Assembly: GCA_019057865.1 (NCBI GenBank)
Contig: JAHLWP010000004.1
Location: forward strand, 1-64,000
DNA from: Promethearchaeota archaeon
GTDB taxonomy: Archaea > Asgardarchaeota > Lokiarchaeia > Sigyniarchaeales > SOKP01
Direction: 5' to 3'
DNA: 64,000 nucleotides
Of this stretch, positions 54,935-64,000 are shown piece by piece (the stretch's first letter is position 1; each line of letters begins with the position of its first letter). Below the pieces are notes generated by a model. It did not search any database. It was not told the origin of the DNA and was given only the letters and a program-made list of their open reading frames with translations. A program made the position numbers and the translations under genes.

Positions 54935-56461
54935 ATGGGTAATAATTTTAGATATGGTTTAGATAAATTAACAGTTGATATAGCCTTAGCTTTAGCTAAA
55001 GATAACATAAAAGGGATAGTTGTAGATGATATAAAAACTAAAATTATAAGAAGCTTTAATGCTGTATTATCTATTTCAAGAGGAGATAAGTTAGTTTATA
55101 GCATAAATACTGGAATTGGGTCATTGTGCACTACTAAAATTTCAACCGAAGAAACTAGAAAATTGCAAGAGAATCTTCTTAAAAGTCATAGTGTAGGCGT
55201 AGGTTCGCCAATTGATCAAGAAATAGCCAAATTAATGCTTATCCTCAAAGTTCATACTTTATGTAAAGGATATTCTGGAGTATCATTAGATTTAATAGAA
55301 AGAATATGTTGGCATATTGAAAATAATTACATACCGCTTGTACCTGAACAAGGCTCAGTAGGAGCCTCTGGAGATCTTGCACCCTTAGCACATTTATTTC
55401 TACCATTAATTGGTTTAGGACATGTTTCCAAAGATGGTAAGAAGTATACTCCTATGAAGGAAATTTTAATACAAAATAATATGAAACCTCTTAAACTAAA
55501 TGCAAAAGAAGGCATAGCTTTAATCAATGGTACTCAATTCATAACGGCTCATGCAATCAAGGCTTCTGAAAAATTTCTTAATTGTTTAGAACATGCCGAT
55601 ATTATTGGTGCTTTAACTTTAGAAGCTTATTTAGGTTCACCACAACCTTTTGATAAGAGATTAATTATGTTAAGACCTCATAAAGGAGCTATAATTGTGG
55701 CTGATAAATTTAGAGAATTTTTAAAAAACTCTCAATATGTTGAATCTCATAAAGATTGTGGACGTGTTCAAGATCCATATTCAATTCGATGCATACCCCA
55801 AGTCCATGGTGCTTCTAGAGACGCCTTATCTCATCTCAATGAAAAATTGTTATGTGAATTAAATTCCGTTACTGATAATCCTATAATTTTTAGTGAAAAT
55901 GATACTGTAAGTGGAGGAAATTTTCATGGTCAACCACTTGCTCTACCTTTAGATTATATAAGTTTAGCTGCTTCTGAGCTAGGAAATATTTCTGATCGTA
56001 GGACATATCTCCTATTAGAAGGAAAGTGGGGTTTACCAGCATATCTTATTGAAAGTTCTGGATTAAATTCAGGTTTCATGCTTGCTCAGTATTGTTCAGC
56101 GGCTCTTGTAAGTGAAAATAAATCATCCTGTTTTCCAGCTAGTGCTGATAGTATACCTACATCTATAGGACAAGAAGATCACGTAAGTATGGGACCAATT
56201 AGTGCTAGAAAGGCTCTTCAAATAATTGAAAATCTTGAAAAAATTCTATCTATAGAATTGTTATGTGCTGCTCAAGCTTTTGATTTTAGAAGACCCTTAA
56301 AATCGAGTCGAGTATTAGAGGCTTGTCATAAATTTATACGTTCAAAAATACACCATTTAACTGAAGATATGGTTTTATCTGAATTTATTGAATCTGCCCA
56401 TGAAATAATTAAAAGTAAGGAATTAATAAAAATCATCCAAAGCCAGATAGAGGGGAATTGA
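54935..56461 (+). CDS. hutH: Histidine ammonia-lyase
   Basis: Removes ammonia from histidine to give urocanate. The 508 residues match the family. The self-forming MIO cofactor triad Ala-Ser-Gly is in GSVGASGDLAPLAHL near residue 143. YSINTGIGSL, QDPYSIRCIPQVHGA and NPIIF also match. TGAGGAATGA lies about 11 nt before the ATG, a good ribosome site. The gap from hutU is 26 nt and that to hutI 1 nt. Confidence 0.97.
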   Translation: MGNNFRYGLDKLTVDIALALAKDNIKGIVVDDIKTKIIRSFNAVLSISRGDKLVYSINTGIGSLCTTKISTEETRKLQENLLKSHSVGVGSPIDQEIAKLMLILKVHTLCKGYSGVSLDLIERICWHIENNYIPLVPEQGSVGASGDLAPLAHLFLPLIGLGHVSKDGKKYTPMKEILIQNNMKPLKLNAKEGIALINGTQFITAHAIKASEKFLNCLEHADIIGALTLEAYLGSPQPFDKRLIMLRPHKGAIIVADKFREFLKNSQYVESHKDCGRVQDPYSIRCIPQVHGASRDALSHLNEKLLCELNSVTDNPIIFSENDTVSGGNFHGQPLALPLDYISLAASELGNISDRRTYLLLEGKWGLPAYLIESSGLNSGFMLAQYCSAALVSENKSSCFPASADSIPTSIGQEDHVSMGPISARKALQIIENLEKILSIELLCAAQAFDFRRPLKSSRVLEACHKFIRSKIHHLTEDMVLSEFIESAHEIIKSKELIKIIQSQIEGN

Positions 56462-56462
56462 T

Positions 56463-57770
56463 TTGTTTGTATCGTCAACTTATAAAAAAAAATTAATTAA
56501 ACAAGAAGATAATCCCGATCTGGTGATATTTAATGCTAACGAACTCATTACTATGAATACTAAATTTGGTGCTCCAAGAATAGGCAAAAATATGTCTGAG
56601 TTGTCAATCATTGATAATGGGGCAATAGGAATAAAAAATGATAGAATTATATACGTGGGAACTACTGATGAATTAATATCGAAATTTTCTCTCAATGAAA
56701 TAAAGACAAAGATTGATGCTAAAAATAAGTTAGTTACACCTGGATTTGTAGATCCTCATACCCATATAATTTTTGATGGTTCAAGAGAAAATGAATTACA
56801 AATGAAGCTTGATGGAAAGTCTTATCTTGAAATACTCCAAGCGGGAGGCGGCATATTAAAAACAGTTCGCGAAACCAGAAAAGCTTCTTTAGAAAAACTA
56901 GTAGAAAATGGTAAAAAAATTTTAGATAGGATGATGAATTATGGCACAACTACAGTCGAAGCTAAGTCTGGTTATGGTCTAAGTACTGAAAGTGAATTAA
57001 AGATATTAAAAGCACTACACATATTAAATGAGGAACATCCCTTAGATATTGTGTCAACTTTTTTAGGTGCTCATGCAATCCCTTTAGAATATAAAGATAA
57101 ACCTGACGATTATGTAGAGTTAATCATTTCAGATATGATACCTAAAATAGTTAAAGAGGGTCTTGCTGAATTTTGTGATGTATTTTGTGAAAAGGGAATC
57201 TTTTCAATTGAACACTCAAGAAAAATTTTAAAAACGGCATTGAGATATGGCTTAAAACCTCAAATTCATATTGATGAAATTGCTGATACTAATGGTGCTT
57301 TACTTGCAGCAGAATTAAAAGCGATTCAAACAGGCCATTTGTTAAAATCAAATGATAATGGATTAAAAGCAATGGCAGAAGCGGGAGTTATTGCTACACT
57401 TTTACCAGGAACTCCTTTTTGTTTAATGCTAAAAGAATATGCCCCTGCAAGAAAAATGATAGAATTAGAGATACCTATCGCGCTTGCTACTGATCTTAAT
57501 CCAAATTGCTGGACAGAATCAATGCAAATGATCATGACATTAGCGTGTTATAATATGAAACTATCACCAGCAGAGGCACTGACAGCTGCTACAATTAATA
57601 GTGCATGTGCAATTGATAGGCAAGATGAAATAGGAAGTATTGAAGTTGGAAAAAAAGCAGATATAGTAATTTTTGATGTTCCAAATTATAATTTTTTACC
57701 CTATCAATTCGGTGTAAATTTAGTATCTAAGGTAATTAAAAGTGGTAAAATTTTAATTAATAATGATTAA
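56463..57770 (+). CDS. hutI: Imidazolonepropionase
   Basis: Third histidine-degradation step: opens the imidazolone ring to N-formimino-glutamate. This 435-residue amidohydrolase has the metal motif FVDPHTHIIFDGSRENE near residue 95, QIHIDEIADT near residue 268 and ALATDLNPNCWTES near residue 340. The start is TTG 56463; GAGGGG lies about 9 nt upstream and the first ATG would remove part of the beta-domain. It is almost fused to the hutH stop, implying coupling. Confidence 0.95.
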   Translation: MFVSSTYKKKLIKQEDNPDLVIFNANELITMNTKFGAPRIGKNMSELSIIDNGAIGIKNDRIIYVGTTDELISKFSLNEIKTKIDAKNKLVTPGFVDPHTHIIFDGSRENELQMKLDGKSYLEILQAGGGILKTVRETRKASLEKLVENGKKILDRMMNYGTTTVEAKSGYGLSTESELKILKALHILNEEHPLDIVSTFLGAHAIPLEYKDKPDDYVELIISDMIPKIVKEGLAEFCDVFCEKGIFSIEHSRKILKTALRYGLKPQIHIDEIADTNGALLAAELKAIQTGHLLKSNDNGLKAMAEAGVIATLLPGTPFCLMLKEYAPARKMIELEIPIALATDLNPNCWTESMQMIMTLACYNMKLSPAEALTAATINSACAIDRQDEIGSIEVGKKADIVIFDVPNYNFLPYQFGVNLVSKVIKSGKILINND

Positions 57771-57777
57771 CCAAGTT

Positions 57778-58695
57778 TTAAAAATCAAAATAATACTCTA
57801 ATAGATGCTTCTCTTCTAATTTTTCTGGTTTTTCCAATTGTAAGTAATATTCTAAAGAGTTTAGCACAGCATCTAACGGTAATACGCCAATTAATTCAGA
57901 TCCAATAACAGGAACACCATACCGGGCAGCCTCGATTTTTACAAGTTCCATTTGTCTATAAAGAGGTGTTTTTCTATAATTGATATTACTAATCCCTATC
58001 TGTACATAATCTCGTTCTGCTAATTCAGTACCCATTGCTTTAATATTGGCTAGTCCACCTGAACGTAAATGAACTGCTTTTGCTACTTTTTTAGCAACTT
58101 TAATATCATTTGTTCCAAGATTAATATTGAAGCTAATCAATGGATATCTAGCACCTGTTATTATTGCTCCCGCTGTTGGATGTAATTCAGATGGACCAAA
58201 ATCAGGTTTACGATTTGAATCGGTTTTGATTGCTTCTTTTAATCCTTCATATTCACCAACTCGAATATTATCGATGTTCTTTCTTTCCATTTTACGTGCC
58301 GATTCTTCATAAAGATATACTGGTATCCCTTCTTTTGCCATAGCTTTACCAAATTTTATTGAGATCTCAATACACTCTTCTATAGACACATTTTGAGCAG
58401 GTACAAACGACACTACATCTATGGCTCCAATTCGAGGGTGCTGTCCTTTATGCGTATTCATATCAATTAGAGTAATAGCTTTTTTAGCAGCAGCAATATT
58501 CGCTTCTAAAACAGTTTCAGGCGTGCCAACAAAGGTAATAACAGCTCTATTGTAATCAGAATCATATTGAATATCCACAATACGAGTGTTCTGTGTATTT
58601 TTAATTTCGGAAACAATTTGTTCAATTTTATCTCCATCTGTTCCTTCACTAAAATTAGGAACGGATTCTACAATTTTCTTTTTTCTACTTTCCAT
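57778..58695 (-). CDS. ftcD: Glutamate formimidoyltransferase (formiminotransferase domain only)
   Basis: A 305-residue protein moving the formimino group from formiminoglutamate to tetrahydrofolate or a pterin analogue. ESVPNFSEGTDGDKIEQI, NTHKGQHPRIGAIDVVSFVP (with the catalytic His) and LGTNDIKVAKKVAKAVH are present. The cyclodeaminase domain found in the animal enzyme is absent. It lies convergent to hutI with 7 nt between stops. It completes histidine to glutamate without a hutG-type hydrolase in the window. Confidence 0.94.
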   Translation of the reverse strand: MESRKKKIVESVPNFSEGTDGDKIEQIVSEIKNTQNTRIVDIQYDSDYNRAVITFVGTPETVLEANIAAAKKAITLIDMNTHKGQHPRIGAIDVVSFVPAQNVSIEECIEISIKFGKAMAKEGIPVYLYEESARKMERKNIDNIRVGEYEGLKEAIKTDSNRKPDFGPSELHPTAGAIITGARYPLISFNINLGTNDIKVAKKVAKAVHLRSGGLANIKAMGTELAERDYVQIGISNINYRKTPLYRQMELVKIEAARYGVPVIGSELIGVLPLDAVLNSLEYYLQLEKPEKLEEKHLLEYYFDF

Positions 58696-58773
58696 ATAAA
58701 TTACCTTAATAAGTATGTTCTAATTTGAATGATTAATAATATATTTATGAAAATATGAAATTAAACTTTATAT

Positions 58774-60036
58774 TTATAATGAATATTTTTTTTTCTTATA
58801 GGTTTCATCAGTAAAAACAAAGATTTTATCCTGCCCCCCGCCAGTCGGAGTGTCTTTTACTTTTAATTTAATTGTAACTTTTTTAATTTTTGTCCCTCTT
58901 GGGGACTTCTTGACCATTTTTCCTTGATATTTCATTTCATTAGCATGCTGGTGAATGTAAGTATCTGTGTTTTTACTCATAATAATTAAATCATGACTAT
59001 TAGAGAGGTAACCATTATATAATGTAACAATGGCATATCCAGTATTTTGATTAAATTCTTCAATTTGTCCTACTTCAATATATCTAAAATGAGATAAGTT
59101 CGCTGGAGATTTATGTTGATGATCTTCTTCAGTTACCCTTTTAAAATAGAATCCTGGAGTAAATCCTCTATTATAGACTTTCTTTAATTCAGTAACCCAT
59201 CTACCAACTTTTTTTTTTTTAAATGTGCCGTTGTAGTATGCTTCAATTGCTTCTCGATATGTTTTAGCAACAATTTCTACATAATGTGGGTGTCTCATTC
59301 TCCCCTCAATTTTAAAAGCGTCAATTTTCGCTTCTATTAAATTAGGTATATAAGCGATAGTACATAAATCTCTTGAATTCATAAATCTAACGCCATTATA
59401 AATATACTCATTTCCTGATTCTTCCCGCACCCACCATCTTCTACGACATGGTTGTTCACAATTACCTCGATTAGCAGATTTTTCTTCAGTTCCGCAAATG
59501 TCTTGAGAAAAATAGCATCTACCACTTACTGAAGCACACATTGCTCCATGAATAAACGTTTCGACTTTAGTGTATTCTAGATTTCTTTTTATTTCCTTGA
59601 TTTTTTCTAAGGATAATTCTCTAGCTAAAATTATACGTTCAGCACCTAACTTTTCATAGAATCTAGCCGATAAAGAGTTAGATACATTACATTGTGTTGA
59701 AATATGAAATGGTATATTGAATTCTTTTGCAACTTGTATTGCTGCTAAATCGTGAACTATTATAGCATCAATACCAGCTTCCTTACTTTTTTCAATAATG
59801 TTCCGAAGATGACTTATTTCATTGTCGTAAACTAATATATTTGTAGCTAGATATGTTTTAATATCATTCTTTTGGCTAAAATCAACGACTTTATATAGAT
59901 CTTCTAAAGCAATATTCTCAGATCTCATTCGCATGTTAAACTTTTCAATTCCAAAATAAACTGAATCTGCGAATTGTGATGCTGCCTTTATTGCTTTAAA
60001 ATTTTTAGCAGGTGCGAGTAATTCTACTTTTTTCAT
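58774..60036 (-). CDS. Peptidase U32 family protein (TrhP/YegQ-like)
   Basis: About 420 residues. The U32 pattern is clear: VELLAPAKNFKAIKAA at the start, HISTQCNVSN, and the signature FIHGAMCASVSGRCYFSQ followed by NRGNCEQPCRRRWW. The cysteines in the signature bind an iron-sulfur cluster in related tRNA hydroxylation proteins. A tRNA-modification role is thus as likely as protease activity. ATG 60036 gives MKKVELLAPA; ATG 60063 adds nine residues. It diverges from the flippase-like gene. Confidence 0.88.
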   Translation of the reverse strand: MKKVELLAPAKNFKAIKAASQFADSVYFGIEKFNMRMRSENIALEDLYKVVDFSQKNDIKTYLATNILVYDNEISHLRNIIEKSKEAGIDAIIVHDLAAIQVAKEFNIPFHISTQCNVSNSLSARFYEKLGAERIILARELSLEKIKEIKRNLEYTKVETFIHGAMCASVSGRCYFSQDICGTEEKSANRGNCEQPCRRRWWVREESGNEYIYNGVRFMNSRDLCTIAYIPNLIEAKIDAFKIEGRMRHPHYVEIVAKTYREAIEAYYNGTFKKKKVGRWVTELKKVYNRGFTPGFYFKRVTEEDHQHKSPANLSHFRYIEVGQIEEFNQNTGYAIVTLYNGYLSNSHDLIIMSKNTDTYIHQHANEMKYQGKMVKKSPRGTKIKKVTIKLKVKDTPTGGGQDKIFVFTDETYKKKKYSL

Positions 60037-60063
60037 CTTTCTGTAAATATAAGGTATTTTCAT

Positions 60064-60168
60064 TTTTATTTTATGACTAAATTCGTAAAAATAATATCAC
60101 ATTTTTTAAAAAAGTAAATTGATTTATAAAAAACTTTAAGAAAAAGCGTTTATTTTGAATTTCAATTT
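60064..60168. promoter_or_regulatory. Divergent promoter region between the U32 and flippase-like genes
   Basis: This 105-nt A/T-rich gap lies between two diverging starts. TTTTTTAAAAAAG near 60101-60113 and TTTATAAAAAAC near 60122-60133 are TATA-like. No further structure was seen. Confidence 0.35.
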
Positions 60169-61215
60169 ATGTCTGAAGTAGAACCTAATAAAGTAATTTT
60201 ATTTCTAAAAAAGAGAAAACGTATCCTTATTGGCATAATCACAATATTATCAGTAATTTTAATGCTTTTTATCGTAGATTTTTCCAAAATTATATTAAAA
60301 ATTAGGTTAATTGGCTTTTGGGGTACTTTTTTATTTGTTTTAGCTTATTCATTAGCTTTCTTATTTAGATCTTTAAAATTGAAGCTAACTTTTAAAGGAA
60401 TTGATAAGAACATAAACTTTAGCACATCATATTTTTCTACGGGTGCTAGTTTTGTTATAAATGATTTTACACCTGGTAAATTGGGTGATATAGTAAAAAT
60501 TTTTATCATTAAAGATCAAGAAGAACTACTATTGAGTGAATCTGTTGCTGGAATTGCTATTGAGAGAATATTAGACTTAATATTTTTATTTATTATTAGT
60601 TGTGGGTCTTTAATTTATCTTTATATAAGTAGTTTTGGAGAAACAGAAAATGTGGAAATTTTAGGCCAAGATATTCAATTTTACTTGATATTAGGAGCAA
60701 TATTAATAATTGGATTCATTATTATCTTAATTCTTGTACTTTATAAAACAGAAAAAATATTAAAAATAATTAATAAAATATCCGCTCGAGTATCAAATTA
60801 TATTGAAAGGTTCTTAGGTAATTTTAAAAGAGGAATGAAGAATTTCAAAAATCATAAAAAAGAATTTTTATATGTGGTCCTGTTAGGAATCCCAACTTGG
60901 ATTAGTGATGCTCTCATAATTTCAATATTTTTCTATATATTAGGATACCACCTGAATATATTCTTATTAGTTCTAGCTATGATATTATTGTTTTTTAGTA
61001 AGACTTTTCCTATAACCCCTGGGGGATGGGGAATTTCTGAAAACATTGGTGCTTTATTTATCTTCATTTTTTATCCGTCTATACCTTATACTGAAATCTT
61101 ATCAATATTTATTATTGAACATTTATTTAGAAGCGCATATCTCTTTTTTTATGGTGGTTTTTCTATACTTCATTATAATGTTAAAATAAAAAGCCCTGAT
61201 TTGATTACAACCTAA
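60169..61215 (+). CDS. Flippase-like integral membrane protein (LPG synthase TM region, UPF0104/AglD-like)
   Basis: A 348-residue protein with about eight hydrophobic helices. STGASFVINDFTPGKLGDIVK, ESVAGIAIERILDL and FPITPGGWGISE are the conserved blocks of the lysylphosphatidylglycerol-synthase TM domain family, which in archaea includes parts of AglD. Family members are thought to move lipid-linked sugars or handle lipid headgroups. It precedes a GT-C-like membrane protein, and a dolichyl-phosphate-sugar synthase lies beyond that, so lipid-linked glycan work is likely. Confidence 0.85.
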   Translation: MSEVEPNKVILFLKKRKRILIGIITILSVILMLFIVDFSKIILKIRLIGFWGTFLFVLAYSLAFLFRSLKLKLTFKGIDKNINFSTSYFSTGASFVINDFTPGKLGDIVKIFIIKDQEELLLSESVAGIAIERILDLIFLFIISCGSLIYLYISSFGETENVEILGQDIQFYLILGAILIIGFIIILILVLYKTEKILKIINKISARVSNYIERFLGNFKRGMKNFKNHKKEFLYVVLLGIPTWISDALIISIFFYILGYHLNIFLLVLAMILLFFSKTFPITPGGWGISENIGALFIFIFYPSIPYTEILSIFIIEHLFRSAYLFFYGGFSILHYNVKIKSPDLITT

Positions 61216-61273
61216 ATTTACTCAATAATTATATTTGGAAAAATTTAAAAAACTATCATTATGAGTTATAGAT

Positions 61274-62332
61274 ATGGAAGAAATAGAGAAAAAAGTAGAA
61301 ACTAGGACAGAAAAAAACATCTTAGAAAAAATATTAGATAATAAAGCATTGATCTTTATTATTGCTGGTATCCTAGCTCGATTTTTAATGTTATTTTATT
61401 ATTATTATTCTCATATAATATTTTCTGGACGTTCTTGGGGAGATGTAGAACTAAATTTTAACCAAAGTATTTATTACCCTCCTCTGGGTACTGCTATGTT
61501 AGATCTGTTTAGACTGATATCATTTGATTTTATTGAAGTCTTTGCTTTTTGGGCTTTTCTCTGGGATTTAGGAACTACATTGATGTTTTATTTTGTATTA
61601 AAAAATTTTAATATAAAAAATATTAATTATGCATTTGGATTGTTTTTGGTTAATCCGTTTTACTTCTTACATAATTCATTTAGTTTAGAAAATTGTGGAT
61701 ATCACATAACTGATGCTTTCTTTTTCTTTTTCCTATTTTTGGCATTAATCTTTTATCCAAGAAAAGAAAATTATGCAAGATATCTATTCTACATATTTTT
61801 AGGTATTTCAATGTGTGTAAAATATTACACATTACCTGCTCTAGGAATTTTCTTTTTAAAGTACCTCTGTGAAAAGGATTGGAATGAGTTGAAGCGTTTT
61901 ATGTTATCTATTGTTCCAATTATAATTGTTTTTTTAATTGTACCAATAGTGTTTATAGAACCATACTTAAGTGATTTATTAGCTTGGTATTCAATAGGAA
62001 AAAAAGTACCATTATACCTGAGAATAATCCCTATTGGATTAATAGCACTTTTTTTTATAACTTTTAGGTTAAAAAATTCAAATGGTTTTGAAATTATCAT
62101 TATTTCAATCATTGCAATGGCTTCATTTATGGTTTTTAGTTATCCTTATTTAAGATGGTTTCAATCAATTATTTTTTATGGGATTTTAGTTGAAAGAGAT
62201 TTCTTCAAATTTGACTTAAATCTTGGAATTGTTAAAAGAACTATAAATGTAAATAATCACACTTTAACATTCTATTTGTCTTTTGTTGGAGTATTTCTGT
62301 CTTACTTATTTATCTTATATATCATCATCTAA
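61274..62332 (+). CDS. Polytopic membrane protein, GT-C glycosyltransferase-like
   Basis: A 352-residue protein with around nine hydrophobic helices after a charged cytosolic start. The first exterior loop holds GRSWGDVELNFNQSIYYPPLG, with acidic residues where GT-C enzymes such as PIG-M and Alg relatives have their catalytic Asp/Glu. KYYTLPALGIFFLKY also fits this group. It probably uses a dolichyl-phosphate sugar, which the convergent neighbour may supply. The stop codons of the two genes overlap. Confidence 0.7.
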   Translation: MEEIEKKVETRTEKNILEKILDNKALIFIIAGILARFLMLFYYYYSHIIFSGRSWGDVELNFNQSIYYPPLGTAMLDLFRLISFDFIEVFAFWAFLWDLGTTLMFYFVLKNFNIKNINYAFGLFLVNPFYFLHNSFSLENCGYHITDAFFFFFLFLALIFYPRKENYARYLFYIFLGISMCVKYYTLPALGIFFLKYLCEKDWNELKRFMLSIVPIIIVFLIVPIVFIEPYLSDLLAWYSIGKKVPLYLRIIPIGLIALFFITFRLKNSNGFEIIIISIIAMASFMVFSYPYLRWFQSIIFYGILVERDFFKFDLNLGIVKRTINVNNHTLTFYLSFVGVFLSYLFILYIII

Positions 62333-63099
62333 ATTGGAATTTTTTTTTGCAACTTCTTCATAATTTTTTTGAAATGAAACTTATAGATGTTATATATAAA
62401 TTGGTATAATTTTGAATTACCAAATAATCTATATTTTAATAATACTAAAGCACCTTCAATTCCATCAAAATAATTTATTTTAGCAAAACCGTATCTACGA
62501 ATATTATATCTTATTGGACATTCTTTTATTTGGTAACCTTTTAAAATAATTTGTGATGTAATTTCTGGTTCAAATTCAAATTCTCTTGCATTAAGTTTTA
62601 TATCATCTAAAACTTTTTTAGTAAATAATTTATAACCTGTTTCCATATCCGTTAAATTCACACAAAAAAGAAAGTTTGTTAATTTAGTGAGTAAAATATT
62701 ACCTAATAAATGAGATTTAGACATTATTTTAGGTTTTGTGAAAAATCTAGAACCATAAACTACCTCAACCTCTTTAGTTAAAATAGGTTCTAAAAGTTTA
62801 GGAATATCTGAAGGATCATACTCGAGATCTGCGTCTTGGATAATAAAAATATTTCCATTCGCATATTTTAATCCTATCCTAATAGCTACACCTTTTCCTT
62901 GATTTTCTGGTAATCTAATAAAAGTAACTTTTTTAGTAACTATCTCTTCTGAGATTATTTCTTTATGATTTATTCTTGAACCATCATCTACCACTATAAT
63001 TTCATGATCGATGGGAAAATCTACTTTTAAAAGAGATTTAATTAATGGTTTAAGAGTTTTTTCTTCATTATAACATGGTATAATAATGCTTAATTTCAA
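62329..63099 (-). CDS. Dolichyl-phosphate mannose synthase-like family 2 glycosyltransferase
   Basis: A 256-residue GT2 enzyme. LSIIIPCYNEEKTLKPLI, IIVVDDGSRINHKEI, LPENQGKGVAIRIGLKYA and IIQDADLEYDPSDIPKLLEPI closely follow the DPM1 type. VYGSRFF and MSKSHLLGNILLTKLTNFLF continue the family pattern. It has no C-terminal membrane helices, like the soluble DPM1 form. It would load a sugar onto dolichyl phosphate for lumen-side or exterior GT-C enzymes. It ends within the stop codon of the preceding gene on the other strand. Confidence 0.92.
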   Translation of the reverse strand: MKLSIIIPCYNEEKTLKPLIKSLLKVDFPIDHEIIVVDDGSRINHKEIISEEIVTKKVTFIRLPENQGKGVAIRIGLKYANGNIFIIQDADLEYDPSDIPKLLEPILTKEVEVVYGSRFFTKPKIMSKSHLLGNILLTKLTNFLFCVNLTDMETGYKLFTKKVLDDIKLNAREFEFEPEITSQIILKGYQIKECPIRYNIRRYGFAKINYFDGIEGALVLLKYRLFGNSKLYQFIYNIYKFHFKKIMKKLQKKIPI

Positions 63100-63188
63100 T
63101 TTATGTCAATTATTTTTATTTTTCTCTCTTTATTTAGAAATTAAAAAAGATTTTAAATTTTTATTGATTATGGACCAATTCAATTTCT

Positions 63189-64000
63189 TTAAATATAATT
63201 TTGTTCTGATATTTGAATACTACAAGGAAGTAATGCAGCTTTTGGTGAATTTCCATAATTTTTTTCTAACTCTCTTAACAATTTCTCCCAATCATGGTAT
63301 AATTTTATAGATTTAGGAAGGAAATGGTATAAATCTGCTTTGCTTATATTTGGCGAAAAGAAAAATACTTTTCTCTTTTTTATGAAAACTTTCCAGATTA
63401 ATCCTTTTTCAAAATTGTTTCCAAAATTATGAAATAGTATAGAACCAGTTTCAGCTAATAAACTATGATATCCCCTTCCCTCATATGATGATGACATCAA
63501 AATTATTGCACCATTTTTATCCAAAATTTCTCTAGGAGCTGTCATTAAAAAATTAAATCCTTTAATTGCTTGATTTAATTCTGAATCTTCAGGATACAAG
63601 TTGAAAAAGCATATATGGTTTCCAATAGAAACTTTTGTTTTATAAAATTCTTTACCTAATTCTATTGCTTTTCTATGAGCTTCCTTAAAATGACCAGAAA
63701 ATATCCCACAAATTTCACCAATCTCGTTGAGTATAACATTAATAGAAAAGTCTAAACCTATAGTTTCAACAATATCTTCTATGTCTTCTCTTATCTTTGT
63801 AACTTTTCCAATGCCTCCACCGAAGGATCCAGATTTAAATCCAGCAGAATGATTAGCTTCAAGAGTTCGTATTCCACATACACCTGGCAGCACAATTTTC
63901 GCCCCTCCCCCAAATCCCGCTAGGATGTGAGGGATAACTCCTCCAATAGCAATTCTTAAATCAGAGTTATAATAAGTTCTATTTACTTCTATTGGTGTTC
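63189..64000 (-). CDS. LarA-like (lactate racemase, DUF2088) family protein, partial
   Basis: The frame is open to the right edge, so the N-terminus lies outside. The visible 270 residues include RIAIGGVIPHILAGFGGGAK, VLPGVCGIRTLEANH and a glycine-rich FKSGSFGGG. These correspond to LarA's catalytic region (pH..aGf.GG.K..lPG). LarA uses a nickel-pincer cofactor to racemise lactate or other 2-hydroxy acids; several homologues have other substrates. No lar cofactor genes are visible. A 35-codon part upstream of the first ATG shows the same conservation, so that ATG is not the start. Confidence 0.8.
   Translation of the reverse strand, partial: TPIEVNRTYYNSDLRIAIGGVIPHILAGFGGGAKIVLPGVCGIRTLEANHSAGFKSGSFGGGIGKVTKIREDIEDIVETIGLDFSINVILNEIGEICGIFSGHFKEAHRKAIELGKEFYKTKVSIGNHICFFNLYPEDSELNQAIKGFNFLMTAPREILDKNGAIILMSSSYEGRGYHSLLAETGSILFHNFGNNFEKGLIWKVFIKKRKVFFFSPNISKADLYHFLPKSIKLYHDWEKLLRELEKNYGNSPKAALLPCSIQISEQNYI

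Noticed and set aside
1..64000. CRISPR array, insertion sequence or phage genes
   Set aside because: No regularly spaced repeats, transposase, integrase or terminal inverted repeats with target duplications were seen, even in the decay zone at 20-24 kb.

Overview
The window is very AT-rich DNA (roughly 70% A+T by eye) with densely packed genes. Its information genes are archaeal in type: separate PheRS alpha and beta subunits, a small archaeal TyrRS, an archaeal-type CoaD, a split transketolase and a DUF1512 protein. Other features point to an Asgard archaeon, most likely a Lokiarchaeia-like (Promethearchaeota) lineage: a Vps29-like phosphodiesterase, a long cytosolic leucine-rich-repeat protein, a large double-anchored ectodomain protein, and many genes of bacterial type (RNase PH, the histidine-utilisation genes, pyruvate phosphate dikinase, heptose genes). 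The lineage call is an inference from gene content. I saw no rRNA, tRNA, CRISPR array or transposase.

Layout. 0-3.3 kb: the tail of a membrane protein and a 1031-residue polytopic protein with a beta-sandwich-like insert. 3.7-8.6 kb: ileS and a double-anchored surface protein. 8.7-16.4 kb: a nucleotide-sugar dehydratase facing a seven-gene-plus-pseudokinase heptose operon (hddA, gmhA, rpe-like, gmhB, transaldolase, RfaE-like pseudokinase, split transketolase). 16.4-19.8 kb: a sulfate-activation operon (RHH protein, sat, phosphodiesterase, cysC). 19.9-24.3 kb: a decay zone with two head-to-head truncated genes (asnB, CDP-glycerol transferase type), an intact ABC-2 exporter and a methyltransferase frame broken by two TAA codons. 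24.5-31.4 kb: intact glycan genes. 31.5-37.5 kb: RNase PH, a phenylalanine operon (pheS-pheT-pheA) and coaD. 37.6-44.7 kb: a zinc-ribbon membrane protein, DUF1512, an aldehyde oxidoreductase/acyl-CoA synthetase/SCP2 set and a HAD phosphatase. 44.8-50.8 kb: ppdK, tyrS, the Vps29-like gene and an iron alcohol dehydrogenase. 51-52.7 kb: the LRR protein. 52.9-58.7 kb: histidine degradation (hutU-hutH-hutI, convergent ftcD). 58.8-63.1 kb: a U32 protein, a flippase-like membrane protein, a GT-C-like protein and a dolichyl-phosphate-sugar synthase-like enzyme. 63.2 kb to the edge: a partial LarA-like gene.

How the genes fit together. The strongest theme is surface glycan synthesis. Transketolase, transaldolase and an RPE-like enzyme can make sedoheptulose 7-phosphate from glycolytic intermediates. 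GmhA, HddA and GmhB can convert it to D-glycero-D-manno-heptose 1-phosphate. The divergent GMD-like enzyme could then modify the GDP-sugar, although the required guanylyltransferase (HddC) is not in the window. The adjacent sulfate-activation operon makes PAPS and has no reductase beside it, so it may serve glycan sulfation. The most unusual single items are the RfaE-like protein that has lost its kinase residues, an aldehyde oxidoreductase whose best-supported start codon is AUU, the Vps29-like protein, and the methyltransferase with two in-frame TAA codons.
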